Positions 22,918 to 31,984 of a stretch of 46,887 bases of DNA are shown piece after piece (within the stretch, counting starts at the first letter, position 1; the number at the start of each line of letters is the position of its first letter). The stretch covers positions 1 through 46,887 of the forward strand of contig NZ_WJSP02000003.1 of the NCBI RefSeq assembly GCF_009720255.1, given 5' to 3'. The notes under the pieces are model-generated. The model saw nothing but the letters and a program-made list of their open reading frames with translations, was not told where the DNA came from and made no database searches. The translations under genes were made by a program, and so were the position numbers. The DNA is from Agromyces humi. GTDB lineage: Bacteria > Actinomycetota > Actinomycetes > Actinomycetales > Microbacteriaceae.

Positions 22918-24117
22918 ATGTCAGCAGACCTTGGAACGCCGGAAGCATGGCTGCGGGTGGGCAGATGGACCGGGGAGACCCGGGTCACGAACGTCGCTCA
23001 GGGTGTCGAGGAAGTCGTCGACTGCACGAACCTCGACATGGTCGCGGTCCAGGAGGACGAATATTCTCGACGGCCTGGACGACGCAAATGGGTTGGAACT
23101 GCCGATACCAAAGTCGCGTGGACGCACACCGCTTACGCCGGAATCTGGACCGGCAAAGGGCGGGCGTCCGCGAAGGCTGAGGTCGAGATTGTGGTCGAGC
23201 TCAATGCCTTGCACGGCTCGAGCCGCGGCACTGTCTTCAGTTTCAACGTCAGCCTTCCAGATTCAACAGCCCGCAGAATCGGGCGATCGGGCCAAAGCCA
23301 AATGGAGGACGAATACTCGCCGCATGGGAGCCTGGGCAGCGTCACGCACTTCCTGCCTGACCCTCCTTCGAACCTCGACGAATGGGTGGCGGAAGGCACT
23401 GAGCAAACCACCCTCGGTGATTTCACCGAGACTTCCCAGTGGTTGTTGCGCGGGAAACCGGGCATACGGAAGGTCCTCTTCTGGGTGAACGCATTCATTC
23501 CGCGTGATGTGCCGGGAGTCACCAAGACGATCCCCGGCTCGGGCGAGCATGCCGGGAAGACGATGATCCCATCCACAGTCTGGGGTGACTGTTTCCGTAC
23601 CGACCAGAGGACGTTCGACTCGGACAGAAACGCTTCCACTCGACTCCACAGCGAAGCGGAAATCGACGTCGTAACCCAGGCCCTTACTCAGAAACACTGG
23701 TGCAACGAGACCATCGAAATCGACTGCGAGGACGGGACCGAGGAGGCGAGAGCGAAGGGGAGAACCGACCGCATGAAGTTCGAGGACCCGAAAATCAGCT
23801 CCGACGCGCGGACATTCAACATCGCTGCGAGTGCTGCATCAAGCAACCCGCTCGTCCGCGCCTCGCGAGCGGTGGGGGACATTGACTGGAGCGGAGACGT
23901 GAGGCTCGCCATGAGCGCGGATGGGCGTGGGGCAGAGTTCACCTTCACCGGAAAAGTAGACGAGTTTCCCGCCTACGAGATGTACGTGCAAGCCGACGAT
24001 CAGAAGCCGAAGGAGGTATTCACCGAGGTCCCGCGCACGGGTGCGTCGGCCATGAATCTCGTAGGAGACGCCAATCGGCACGTGTCGTCGACTGTCCACC
24101 TGCACGTCGACCCTTGA
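22918..24117 (+). CDS. DUF3238-like protein, probable acquired cargo
   Basis: 399 aa with no signal or membrane helix. Residues about 185-265 hold NAFIPRDVPG, then WGDCFRTDQRTFDSDRNASTRLHSEAEIDV, and the end has EFPAYEMYV and GDANRHV; this order resembles DUF3238 proteins, whose function is unknown. Residues 1-170 are an unrecognised N-terminal region. Codons use A/T at the third position more than neighbours, and no CGCATG element precedes it, so it looks transferred in. A strong GGGGGAGGGG ribosome site supports the start. It converges with motB, leaving only 13 nt between the stop codons. Confidence 0.65.
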   Translation: MSADLGTPEAWLRVGRWTGETRVTNVAQGVEEVVDCTNLDMVAVQEDEYSRRPGRRKWVGTADTKVAWTHTAYAGIWTGKGRASAKAEVEIVVELNALHGSSRGTVFSFNVSLPDSTARRIGRSGQSQMEDEYSPHGSLGSVTHFLPDPPSNLDEWVAEGTEQTTLGDFTETSQWLLRGKPGIRKVLFWVNAFIPRDVPGVTKTIPGSGEHAGKTMIPSTVWGDCFRTDQRTFDSDRNASTRLHSEAEIDVVTQALTQKHWCNETIEIDCEDGTEEARAKGRTDRMKFEDPKISSDARTFNIAASAASSNPLVRASRAVGDIDWSGDVRLAMSADGRGAEFTFTGKVDEFPAYEMYVQADDQKPKEVFTEVPRTGASAMNLVGDANRHVSSTVHLHVDP

Positions 24118-24130
24118 ATCAGACACTGGC

Positions 24131-25015
24131 TTAGTGCCCGCCCGACTCCTTCTTCGGCTCGCTCTTCTTGCCGCCCTCGGCTTCCTTCTCAGCCGCCTTG
24201 TGTGACGCGTCGCTGGCAGCTTGCCGGTCGGCGTTGACGAGGCCGGGGATGAGCGCGCGGACCGATTCGGGTTCGTCGGAGAGGATAACGACGTCGACGC
24301 GGCGGTTCATCTGCTGGCCGGCTGGTGAGGCGTCGGAGGTGATCGGCCGCGCGGATCCGAAGCCGACTGCGCCGGTGCGGGTCTGCGCGACCCCGGTGCG
24401 TTCGACGAAGAACCGTACGACCTGGGTGGCGCGGCCGGAGGAGAGCTCCCAGTCGGTCGGGAACGGCGCGGGGGATCCGTGCGGGTCGGCGTGCCCTTCG
24501 ACGGACACCTCGTGCGGGATGGGGGCGATGACGCCGCCGATGGAGGAGAGGACGTCGATCGCTTTCGTGGAGAGGTCGGTGCTGTTGCCTTGGAAGAACG
24601 TCTCTGCGCCGACGAGGCGGACGGTGAGGCCACGCTGGTCGATGGTGTAGTTGACGGCGCCGGCGAGGCCCTTCCCGGCGAGCGACGCGTCGATCTGGTC
24701 GCGGATCGCTTCGAGGGACTCGATCTCGCGGATTGCGAGGTCGACGTCGGTGATGAGCTCGCCTTCTTCGTCGACGAGGTCTGGCGGGACGATGACGCCG
24801 TCAGCGGTGTCGATGGTGTCGGATGACTCCACACCGAAGCCGGTGGCGAGGGACTCCTTCAACTTCTCGTACTTCTCAGCGCTGGGGGAGGACATCGCGA
24901 AGAGCACGATGAACAGGCACATCAGGACGGTGACCATGTCCATGTAGGACGCCATCCATCGCTCATCGACGTGATGTTCGATGCTTCCGCTGCCGCGGCG
25001 CTTCCGCGTGGCCAT
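24131..25015 (-). CDS. motB: Flagellar stator protein MotB
   Basis: 294 aa. One membrane helix with the proton-binding aspartate in RWMASYMDMVTVLMCLFIVLFAMS (Asp about residue 22), then a plug/linker and the OmpA-type peptidoglycan-binding domain with EVSVEGHADPHG and NRRVDVVI. MotB anchors the stator to the wall and carries the proton path. The charged C-terminal tail (EKEAEGGKKSEPKKESG) is extra. Follows motA by 6 nt. Confidence 0.95.
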   Translation of the reverse strand: MATRKRRGSGSIEHHVDERWMASYMDMVTVLMCLFIVLFAMSSPSAEKYEKLKESLATGFGVESSDTIDTADGVIVPPDLVDEEGELITDVDLAIREIESLEAIRDQIDASLAGKGLAGAVNYTIDQRGLTVRLVGAETFFQGNSTDLSTKAIDVLSSIGGVIAPIPHEVSVEGHADPHGSPAPFPTDWELSSGRATQVVRFFVERTGVAQTRTGAVGFGSARPITSDASPAGQQMNRRVDVVILSDEPESVRALIPGLVNADRQAASDASHKAAEKEAEGGKKSEPKKESGGH

Positions 25016-25021
25016 GCCGGG

Positions 25022-25786
25022 CTACTTCTCCTTGGTGAGCAAGTGGTCCGGCACCATCGCGCGGAGACGTTCACCGAGCAGGCGGGACTGGATGCCGTTC
25101 TGGATGGCGAGGACACCTTCGAGGGCGAGGATCTTGTTCTCCTCCTCGACCTGCGCGAGCCGGCCGAGGCGGTCACCGAGGGGGAGCCAGATGAAGTTCG
25201 CGGACACGAGACCCCAGAGGGTGGCGACGAACGCGGTGGCGATCGACGGGCCGAGGGTTTCGGGGGAGTCGAGGTTCTCGAGCACGTGGGTGAGGGATAC
25301 GACGGTACCGATGATGCCGATGGTCGGTGCGTACCCGCCGAGGGTCTTGAAGAACTTCGCGGAGAGCTTCATGTCGGCGACCCTGGAGTGGATGTCGGCG
25401 TCGAGGAGTTCGCGGAGCTCGTCGGAGTCGGTGCCGTCGGCGATGTTCTGCAGTGCGTTCTTCAGGAACTCGTCGTCGGTCTTGTTCGCGTCTTCCTCGA
25501 GGGAGAGCAGGCCCTCCCGGCGGGCCTTATCGGCGACGCCGACGAGCTGGTCGATGATGTCCTGCGGCTTCTGGCTGCGGCCGATGAGAGCCCTGGGGAT
25601 CGACCCGAACGCGCGGAGTGCATCCTTCAGTCGTCCCGAGGCGAACCCGACGGCGATGGTGGCGCCGAACACGAGGATCATCGGCGGGGCCAGGAGAAGC
25701 GATTCGACGTGCGCGCCCTCCATGGTGATCATGGCGAACACGGACCCGAACGCGAGGAGGATCCCGACGATCAGTGCGACATCCAT
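25022..25786 (-). CDS. motA: Flagellar stator protein MotA
   Basis: 254 aa, four membrane helices. Includes ESLLLAPPMILVFGATIAVGFASG, the cytoplasmic loop with REGLLSLEED that contacts FliG, and GGYAPTIGIIGTVVSLTHVLENLDSPETLG with the conserved proline. It is the ion-channel partner of MotB. ATG overlaps the flbD stop (TGATG). Confidence 0.96.
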   Translation of the reverse strand: MDVALIVGILLAFGSVFAMITMEGAHVESLLLAPPMILVFGATIAVGFASGRLKDALRAFGSIPRALIGRSQKPQDIIDQLVGVADKARREGLLSLEEDANKTDDEFLKNALQNIADGTDSDELRELLDADIHSRVADMKLSAKFFKTLGGYAPTIGIIGTVVSLTHVLENLDSPETLGPSIATAFVATLWGLVSANFIWLPLGDRLGRLAQVEEENKILALEGVLAIQNGIQSRLLGERLRAMVPDHLLTKEK

Positions 25787-26061
25787 CAGCGTGCCTTCCT
25801 GTCAGTACCAGGAGGCACGATCGGGTCGAGTCGGAGGAGCGTGGCGACGGACGGGTCGGCGTCCCGCATCTGGAACGCCGCGGCGAGCACTCGGGCGCGG
25901 TGGCCTTGGATGAGCTCGATGACGTCGGCGACGTGCTCTCGGACGTTGTAGGTGGACCCGTCGACCATGAACAGGGTCGTGTCCGGGGCTTCTTGGACTC
26001 GTTCGATCAAGTCCGGGTTGACTGCGAACGTCGTCCCGTTCAAGCGCGTGACGACGATCAT
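25786..26061 (-). CDS. flbD: FlbD/SwrD family flagellar protein
   Basis: 91 aa. The first 60 residues (MIVVTRLNGTTFAVNPDLIERVQEAPDTTLFMVDGSTYNVREHVADVIELI) match the short FlbD/SwrD family. In Bacillus, SwrD increases motor torque through the stators, which agrees with its place upstream of motA-motB. A 30-residue C-terminal extension is present. First gene after the sigma28 promoter at 26108-26134. Confidence 0.88.
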   Translation of the reverse strand: MIVVTRLNGTTFAVNPDLIERVQEAPDTTLFMVDGSTYNVREHVADVIELIQGHRARVLAAAFQMRDADPSVATLLRLDPIVPPGTDRKAR

Positions 26062-26107
26062 GTACAGGCTCTCCTAGAGGGTGGTGACGCGGGTGCGCCT
26101 GACTGCA

Positions 26108-26134
26108 CCATCGGCTGTGAGAGCCGTTTCGTTA
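26108..26134 (-). promoter_or_regulatory. Sigma28-type promoter of flbD-motA-motB
   Basis: Minus strand: TAAC at 26134-26131, 15-nt spacer, GCCGATGG at 26115-26108, in the wider match CCTAACGA. Leader of about 40 nt to flbD. Confidence 0.8.
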
Positions 26135-26156
26135 GGCTGCGCGGGGTGGGGACGGC

Positions 26157-26187
26157 TCTGGCCGGCACCTATCCGATGCCGGCCAGA
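26157..26187 (-). terminator. Terminator of the flgB-flgE operon
   Basis: Perfect 11-bp stem (26157-26167 with 26177-26187, 9-nt loop) located 25 nt after the flgE stop codon and before the flbD promoter on the same strand. Confidence 0.8.
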
Positions 26188-26211
26188 ATTGCCTGCTGAG
26201 CGGGTCGAGCC

Positions 26212-27372
26212 TTACCGCTTGAGGTTCGTGACCTCTTCGAGGATCTGGTCGCCGGTGGTGATGATGCGGGCGTTCGCCTGGAAGCCGCGCTGGGCGACGA
26301 TGAGGTCGGCGAACTCCTGGGACAGGTCGACGTTCGACATCTCGAGGTACCCGGATGCGAGCTTCCCGTACCCGGCGGATCCGGCGGTGCCGTACTGGAC
26401 GGCGCCGGAGTTCGCGGTGGCTTCGTAGGTGGACCCGCCAGCCTTCATCAGACCGCCGGGGTTGATGAAGGTGGCCATGGCGATCCGGGCGAGCGGTTCG
26501 TTCGCACCGTTGGAGAAGGTGCCGACGATGGTGCCGTCGGGGGAGATGGCGTACGAGTCGAGCGAACCGACGGCGCGGCCGTCCTGGCCGGTGACGCCGA
26601 CGGTGGTGAGCTTCGCGAACCCTGTGGTGGTGGTGAAGTCGATCGGGAGGCCGCCGATGGTGAGGTTGCCGGCGGAGGTGAGCGCTCCCGACGCGTAGGT
26701 GAGCGTGCCGGCGCTCGTCCCCCCTTCCGAGACGTCCCACCCTGTGGCGTTCCGGGTGAACGTGATCGAGAGGGTGGTCTTGTTGCCGGCGGCGTCGAAG
26801 ACGTCGAGGTCGCGGATCAGGGTGTCACCGACCGCGGCGTCGTCGGGCAGGTTCCCGCCGAAGGTTGCAGCGGTGGTGGCTCGCGCCGGGGAGATCGCCT
26901 TCAGCGGAAGGGTGATGTCCTGCATCGGCCCGCCCGGGTTGATCACCCCGTTCGTGCCGATCCAACCCTGCACGAGGTCACCGGATGGGCTGACGAGACG
27001 GCCTAGCGGGTCGAACTCGAACGCTCCGGCCCGGGTGTACAGGGTCTGCTCTCCGGAGCGGACGGTGAAGACCCCGTCGCCGGAGATCATGAGGTCGGTG
27101 GGCCGGCCTGTCGCCTTCGCGGAGCCCTGAGCGAAGTTCGTGGAGATACCGGCCACCTGGACGCCGAGACCGACCTGCGCCGGGTTGGTGCCGCCGATCT
27201 CCGGGGTGCCGGCGCCGCCGCCTCGGAGGATCTGCGACAGGGTGTCCTGGAACTGCGCCTGGGAACCCTTGAATCCGGGGGTGTTGACGTTGGCGATGTT
27301 GTTGCCGACGACGTCGATCATCGTCTGGTGCGAGCGGAGGCCGGAGACTCCGGAGAAGAGTGCGCGAAGCAT
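26212..27372 (-). CDS. flgE: Flagellar hook protein FlgE
   Basis: 386 aa. Starts MLRALFSGVSGLRSHQTMIDVVGNNIANVNTPGFKGSQAQFQDTL and ends VDLSQEFADLIVAQRGFQANARIITTGDQILEEVTNLKR, the classic paired N- and C-terminal rod/hook motifs. Length suits a hook protein, not the 260-residue rod proteins FlgF or FlgG. It is last in the flgB operon, right after the hook cap gene flgD. Confidence 0.95.
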   Translation of the reverse strand: MLRALFSGVSGLRSHQTMIDVVGNNIANVNTPGFKGSQAQFQDTLSQILRGGGAGTPEIGGTNPAQVGLGVQVAGISTNFAQGSAKATGRPTDLMISGDGVFTVRSGEQTLYTRAGAFEFDPLGRLVSPSGDLVQGWIGTNGVINPGGPMQDITLPLKAISPARATTAATFGGNLPDDAAVGDTLIRDLDVFDAAGNKTTLSITFTRNATGWDVSEGGTSAGTLTYASGALTSAGNLTIGGLPIDFTTTTGFAKLTTVGVTGQDGRAVGSLDSYAISPDGTIVGTFSNGANEPLARIAMATFINPGGLMKAGGSTYEATANSGAVQYGTAGSAGYGKLASGYLEMSNVDLSQEFADLIVAQRGFQANARIITTGDQILEEVTNLKR

Positions 27373-27393
27373 GGGTGCCTTTCGGTGGTTCGG

Positions 27394-27807
27394 TCAGGAG
27401 CCCTTGATGCCGGAGATGGCGTCGAGGGAGATCTCGGTGTCACCGACGGTGACGGTGGGTACGGATCCGGTGAAGGAGACGGACGAGGCAATCCCGGTGA
27501 CCTCGTCGCCGTTCTTGTCCTTGTAGGTGACCTCACGGCCGATCAGGGCGCTGGCAGAGCTTCGCATGTTGAGCGCGAACGACTCTTCGCTGAGCTTGGA
27601 CATGTTCGTCAGCTGCTCCATGGACGCGAGTTGCGCGGTCTGCGCCATCATCTGGCTGGTGTCCATCGGGCTGGTCGGGTCCTGGTACTGCATCTGCGTG
27701 ATCAGCAGTTGCAGGAACATCTCCCCATCCATCTCCTGCTTGGGCGCCCTGGTCTGCGGGGTCGAGTACATGCTCGCGCCGGTGGAGCTGACAGCTTCGA
27801 CGGTCAT
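27394..27807 (-). CDS. flgD: Hook cap / scaffolding protein FlgD
   Basis: 137 aa. Contains FLQLLITQMQYQDPTSPMDTSQMMAQTAQLASMEQL, the conserved FlgD N-terminal block. It lacks the Tudor and FnIII domains of longer FlgD forms and is close to the short Gram-positive type. It caps the growing hook. Between fliK and flgE, as usual. Confidence 0.93.
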   Translation of the reverse strand: MTVEAVSSTGASMYSTPQTRAPKQEMDGEMFLQLLITQMQYQDPTSPMDTSQMMAQTAQLASMEQLTNMSKLSEESFALNMRSSASALIGREVTYKDKNGDEVTGIASSVSFTGSVPTVTVGDTEISLDAISGIKGS

Positions 27808-27821
27808 TCCGGTGGAGCTCC

Positions 27822-28997
27822 TTAGGCGAGGATGTCGAGGGTGGTGGTCGGGCGGTGCGCCGGGCGTTCCCGGTCGCGGCTCTCCTGAGACTGTCGGCCG
27901 CCTGCAGGCTCTCGGTTAGCAGGGCCCTGGTCGCGGCCGCCGGCCTGCTGTTCCCGGAACCCGTGCCCTGGCTGGTCTGTGACGCTGCGGCCGCCCAGCT
28001 GCACGTCAGCGTTCATCCCGGCAGCGGCGAGGTCGCGCCGGAGGTCGCCGATGATCTGCTTCACCGCGTCTCTGCCGTCCGAGCTTGGGGTGAGGAGTTC
28101 GATGCGAATGTGCTCCCCGTCGATGTGCGCCTTCACCGTGACCGGCCCGAGCTTCTCAGGGGTGACCTGCATGGTGACGGTGTGGGTGCCGTCTCCTTGC
28201 CGGGCGAGGTTTCGTACGGGTTCGGTGAGTTGGGCGTGCAGTGTGCCGCTGGTGGTGGTGGCGGGCGGTGTCGTGGCCGGCGGTGTGGGTGGTGCGGTTG
28301 TGGTTGCGGTGGTGACGGCCGGCGCTGCGCTTTGGGGTGCGGTGGGTGCGGCGGGTGCTTCCGTGTCGGTGTTCGGGGTGTTGGTCGTGGCGGCGGCTGG
28401 TGCGCCGGGGGTGATTTCCGCGGCCGGTTGTTGGGGCTGCTGGGTGGGTGTTGGGGTGCTGGCGGCCGCGGGTTCGGTGACTGGCCGGTGTGTCGCTGAG
28501 GGCCGCTGTTCGGGTGCTGGTGCGCCGGATGTGGCGTGGGTAGGTTCGGTGGTGGCTGGGATGCGCCGGGCAGGACCGGCAGTGGTCGTGGGCGGGGTGG
28601 TGGGAGTTGCTGCTGTGGCGGCTTCGATCGCCCCGTTCTCCTTGGGTGCTGGGTTGGTTGTGGTCTGCTGTGGGTCGGCGACGGCCGCGGTGGGGGTTGC
28701 GTCGGCTGGTACTGCACCTGGGATGGGTTGTGGGGTTGCGACCGGTGCCGGGTCGGCGATGGTGAAGACCTGCGCGGTGAGGTCAAGCGTCTGCGGTTCG
28801 CCGCCGTTGACGTCTTCGGGCCCCGGCTCGTTGTCGGCGGGTGCGTCCTCTGCTGGCGCTGGCGCCGCGAACAACCCCGGCTGGCCGGTGAGGGCGCCGA
28901 ACATCTCTGCGAACAGGCCGGGCTGCCCGACGGTCGGGGCGCCCGCGCCGGCGGGTGTGCTGGTGGGGATGAGCCCTGGGATGACGGCCACGTTCAT
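27822..28997 (-). CDS. fliK: Hook-length control protein FliK
   Basis: 391 aa. Residues about 60-260 are a Pro/Ala/Thr low-complexity stretch of the kind expected for a molecular ruler. From about 265 the Flg_hook domain appears: HTVTMQVTPEKLGPVTVKAHIDGEHIRIELL. The tail is Gln/Arg/Gly rich. FliK measures the hook and tells FlhB to switch substrate. The repeat-like low-complexity DNA (about 28230-28700) may be prone to length changes. ATG overlaps the NlpC/P60 stop. Confidence 0.92.
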   Translation of the reverse strand: MNVAVIPGLIPTSTPAGAGAPTVGQPGLFAEMFGALTGQPGLFAAPAPAEDAPADNEPGPEDVNGGEPQTLDLTAQVFTIADPAPVATPQPIPGAVPADATPTAAVADPQQTTTNPAPKENGAIEAATAATPTTPPTTTAGPARRIPATTEPTHATSGAPAPEQRPSATHRPVTEPAAASTPTPTQQPQQPAAEITPGAPAAATTNTPNTDTEAPAAPTAPQSAAPAVTTATTTAPPTPPATTPPATTTSGTLHAQLTEPVRNLARQGDGTHTVTMQVTPEKLGPVTVKAHIDGEHIRIELLTPSSDGRDAVKQIIGDLRRDLAAAGMNADVQLGGRSVTDQPGHGFREQQAGGRDQGPANREPAGGRQSQESRDRERPAHRPTTTLDILA

Positions 28998-29659
28998 GAG
29001 GTCCTTCCGAAGGCGGTCAGTTGGGACGCGCCGATCAGGTCGATGAGGGAGTTGCTGCTGCCGGTTGTGGTGGAGCCTGCGATGAGCTTCTGGAGTGCTT
29101 CGAGCTGTGCGTTCTGCGCGGAGGTTACGGTGGACGCCGTCGACGGTGCTGGGGCGTCCGGGACGACCCGGCGGATGGTCTGGATGTCGGCGTCGGTGAG
29201 CCAGTTCTTCTGGTACGACACGGTCCGCCCTTCGTAAGGGGCGTGGACGACCATGCCGTCGCCGGCGTAGATGACGATGTGGTCGGCGTTGTGGGTGACG
29301 ATCAGGTCGCCTGGTTTCGCGTCGGCGAGAGAGCCGACTTCGGTGCCGATGTTCTGCTGGTCCCTGACGAGTCTGGGGGAGTCGATCCCGAGGCTGTTCA
29401 GGACGGTCTGGACAAGCCCGGAGCAGTCCATGCCGGTGGAGTCTTCTCCGCCGAGGACGTAGGGGACGCCGAGGTACTTCTTGGCTTCGGCGACGATGTC
29501 CTCACCGCTGACGCCGGTCGGCGCGGATGCGGTGAGGGTGGCGTCGAACTCAGCGGCGGTGGTCGCGGACACCTCCTGGCTCTTGGGTGTGGTGGCGGGT
29601 TCGAAACCGAGGGTGGTGCGGATCTCATCGATCCGTGAGAGCGCGTCGGTGTAGCTCAC
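28994..29659 (-). CDS. NlpC/P60 peptidoglycan peptidase in the flagellar operon
   Basis: 221 aa from a GTG overlapping the fliJ stop (GTGA). The NlpC/P60 domain (about 50-165) shows LGVPYVLGGEDSTGMDCSGLVQTVLNSLG with the catalytic cysteine, and KPGDLIVTHNADHIVIYAG with the catalytic histidine. It cuts cell-wall stem peptides. No signal peptide is visible, so export through the flagellar system is possible. Its place between fliJ and fliK suggests it opens the wall for the rod, the job FlgJ has in Gram-negatives. Confidence 0.88.
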   Translation of the reverse strand: MSYTDALSRIDEIRTTLGFEPATTPKSQEVSATTAAEFDATLTASAPTGVSGEDIVAEAKKYLGVPYVLGGEDSTGMDCSGLVQTVLNSLGIDSPRLVRDQQNIGTEVGSLADAKPGDLIVTHNADHIVIYAGDGMVVHAPYEGRTVSYQKNWLTDADIQTIRRVVPDAPAPSTASTVTSAQNAQLEALQKLIAGSTTTGSSNSLIDLIGASQLTAFGRTS

Positions 29660-30087
29660 CGGTTTCCCTTCCGGGCGCCGGCGTTCCGTGCGGCGATCTC
29701 GTCGATGGCGGCTTGTTCGTCGCGGAGGTCCGCGGCGTGCTCCGCCTCGAGGTGGCGGTCGTGGAGCTTGTCGAGGCTCTTCGTCGCCCGGCGGGCTCGT
29801 TCAGCTTCGAACGCTTTGGCTCGGGCGTCGGCTTCGTCGAGTTTCACGACGGCGTTGAGCTCTTGCACCATGGCAGCGCCGGTGGAGCGTGCGGCGGCGA
29901 TCGCGCGGAGCTGTTCGACAGTGACGGCGGAGTCGCCGTAGCCGGCGAGGTTGTTCCGGGCCCGGTTCACCGCATGCTCTGAGGAGCGGAGCCGGTGGTT
30001 TGCTTCGGCGAGGTCGGCTTCGGCTTGGTCCTGCTCGAGCCGTCGGAATCGGAGCAGACCGTCGAGCGGCCAGCGGGAACCCATCAT
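29656..30087 (-). CDS. fliJ: Flagellar export stalk protein FliJ
   Basis: 143 aa, almost entirely coiled coil (LLRFRRLEQDQAEADLAEANHRLRSSEHAVNRARNNLAGY and a second long helix), the shape of FliJ, which sits in the FliI hexamer and links it to FlhA. Two adjacent ATGs (30087, 30084) follow GGAGGTGC; either could be the start. Overlaps fliI upstream and the NlpC gene downstream. Confidence 0.85.
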   Translation of the reverse strand: MMGSRWPLDGLLRFRRLEQDQAEADLAEANHRLRSSEHAVNRARNNLAGYGDSAVTVEQLRAIAAARSTGAAMVQELNAVVKLDEADARAKAFEAERARRATKSLDKLHDRHLEAEHAADLRDEQAAIDEIAARNAGARKGNR

Positions 30088-31394
30088 GCACCTCCGAGGT
30101 CGGTGGTCAGGCGGGCGATCTGCGCCCAAGAGGTGTCGTACGGGGCTTGCTCGTCCATGGACTGACGGAGGAACGCGGTGATCTGCGCGTCGTGGGCGAT
30201 CGCCTGGTCGACGAGCCGGTTCGCGCCTTCCCGGTACGCGCCGACGTCGATGAGGTCTTGGACGCCTTGTTTCGCGGCGAGGTGCTGGCGGAGGGTGGTG
30301 GCGTGCTGCCGCTGTTCGGCGGTGGTGACCTTCGACGCGACACGGCTGATCGACGCGAGCGGGTCGATGGCTGGGAAGTGACCGGCGACGGCGAGGCGGC
30401 GGTCCAGGACGACGTGCCCGTCGAGGATGGATCGGGCGGCGTCGGCGATCGGTTCGTTGTGGTCGTCACCGTCGACGAGGACGGTGTAGATCCCGGTGAC
30501 GGAGCCGGTCTCGGCGGTGCCTGCGCGTTCGAGGAGGCGGGCGAGGGTGGAGAACGTCGACGGCGGGTACCCGCGGGTGGCGGGTGGTTCTCCGACGGAC
30601 AGGCCGATCTCTCGTTGCGCCATCGCGACACGGGTGAGGGAGTCCATCATGAGGACGACGTCGGCGTTGTCGTCGCGGAATGACTCGGCGATCCTCGTGG
30701 CGGTGAACGCTGCGCGGAGTCGCATGAGGGCTGGTTCGTCGCTGGTGGCGACGATGACGACGGAGCGGGCGAGGCCTTCTTCGCCGAGGTCGTCTTCGAG
30801 GAACTCGCGGACTTCGCGGCCGCGTTCGCCGATGAGGGCGATGACGGACACTTCCGCGTCGGTGCCGCGGGCGATCATGGAGAGGAGGCTGGACTTGCCG
30901 ACACCGGATCCGGCGAACAGGCCGATGCGTTGTCCGCGGCCGAGGGTGGTGAGGGTGTCGAGGACGCGGACGCCGGTCTGCACCGGTGCGGTGATCCTGG
31001 CTCGGGTCATCGCGTTCGGTGAGGAGTTCGCGGGGGACACGTACCGTGGTGCGGTGAGCGGCCCCTTCCCGTCGATGGGGCGGCCGAGCCCGTCGAGCAC
31101 CCGTCCGAACAGGTGCCGGCCGGTGGGGATGGTGGCGCCGCTGCGGAGCGGGCGGACGCGCATCCCTACGCGGAGGTGCCCGGCGGTGGAGACGGGCATG
31201 CAGCGGGCGGTGCCGGCTTGGACGGCGACGACTTCGAGTTCGGGGCCGTGGTCGACGGTGAGGAGGTCACCGACGGCGGCGCCGGTGCCGGTGACGTCGA
31301 CGGACAGGCCGACCGCGGCGGAGACGGTGCCGACTCGTTCCGGTGCGGCTGCTGCGGCGACCGCGTCAAGCCGGTCGGTGAGGAGGATGGTCAT
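30084..31394 (-). CDS. fliI: Flagellar export ATPase FliI
   Basis: 436 aa. Walker A GLFAGSGVGKSSLL (about residues 159-170), ALIGERGREVREFLED, and Walker B region DVVLMMDSLTRVAMAQREIGL; closely related to F1 beta subunits. It energises and unloads export cargo with FliH and FliJ. Overlaps fliH (ATGA). Confidence 0.97.
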   Translation of the reverse strand: MTILLTDRLDAVAAAAAPERVGTVSAAVGLSVDVTGTGAAVGDLLTVDHGPELEVVAVQAGTARCMPVSTAGHLRVGMRVRPLRSGATIPTGRHLFGRVLDGLGRPIDGKGPLTAPRYVSPANSSPNAMTRARITAPVQTGVRVLDTLTTLGRGQRIGLFAGSGVGKSSLLSMIARGTDAEVSVIALIGERGREVREFLEDDLGEEGLARSVVIVATSDEPALMRLRAAFTATRIAESFRDDNADVVLMMDSLTRVAMAQREIGLSVGEPPATRGYPPSTFSTLARLLERAGTAETGSVTGIYTVLVDGDDHNEPIADAARSILDGHVVLDRRLAVAGHFPAIDPLASISRVASKVTTAEQRQHATTLRQHLAAKQGVQDLIDVGAYREGANRLVDQAIAHDAQITAFLRQSMDEQAPYDTSWAQIARLTTDLGGA

Positions 31395-31984
31395 CGGGCG
31401 CCTCCGCGGAGTGCGTCGGCGGCGCGTTCGTATGCGGCGGTGATGGTGGCGTCGAGGTATCCGCCGTCAAGGTCGACGGTGGAGTCGCCGCGGTTTAGGC
31501 CGGCGCCTGGTGCGAGCGTGACACCTTCGGGGAGTGTGATGTCGCTGAGGACGGTGATGTCGTCGGGGTGGAGCCGGACGGTCTTGGAGAGTTCCCCGGT
31601 CGGGTGCTGCAACGCACGGGTGAGCGCGGCGTGGGCGGCGTGGGCGGTGTCGGAGAGTTCCGCGTCGATGATGTGGCGGGCGACCTCGAGCGCGACGTAC
31701 GTGGCGGATTCCGTGGCGGTGGCTGCTTCCGCGGCGGCGCGGGCGTCGAGAGCTGCTGCGGCTACGGCGAGGACGTCCAGGGCGGCGTTCACCCGGGCGT
31801 CGCGGTGCTTCTCCGCGGCGTCATGCTCGGCTTGCAGAGCGGTGCGGAGCGCGGCGTTGTCCTGCTCGGCGGCGCGGGCGCCGTCGGCGTACCCGGCGGC
31901 GAATCCGTCCTTCCGCCCGGACAGGCCGGGCATCCCGCGGTCCGCGCGGACGTCCGGGATCTCCAACGACCGCGCGTCAGTCAA
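31391..31984 (-). CDS. fliH: Flagellar export protein FliH
   Basis: 197 aa from a TTG at 31984, with GAGGAGG about 9 nt upstream and within the fliG 3' end. A Gly-rich helix GFAAGYADGARAAEQDNAALRTAL (the repeated GxxxG-type stretch of FliH) is followed by a long Ala-rich helix and a C-terminal domain VRLHPDDITVLSD. FliH regulates FliI. Weakly conserved, but position is decisive. Confidence 0.85.
   Translation of the reverse strand: MTDARSLEIPDVRADRGMPGLSGRKDGFAAGYADGARAAEQDNAALRTALQAEHDAAEKHRDARVNAALDVLAVAAAALDARAAAEAATATESATYVALEVARHIIDAELSDTAHAAHAALTRALQHPTGELSKTVRLHPDDITVLSDITLPEGVTLAPGAGLNRGDSTVDLDGGYLDATITAAYERAADALRGGAR

Noticed and set aside
28230-28700. Repeat-rich GT/CA stretch as a separate repeat element
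   Set aside because: It encodes the Pro/Ala/Thr linker of FliK in frame; low-complexity coding explains it.
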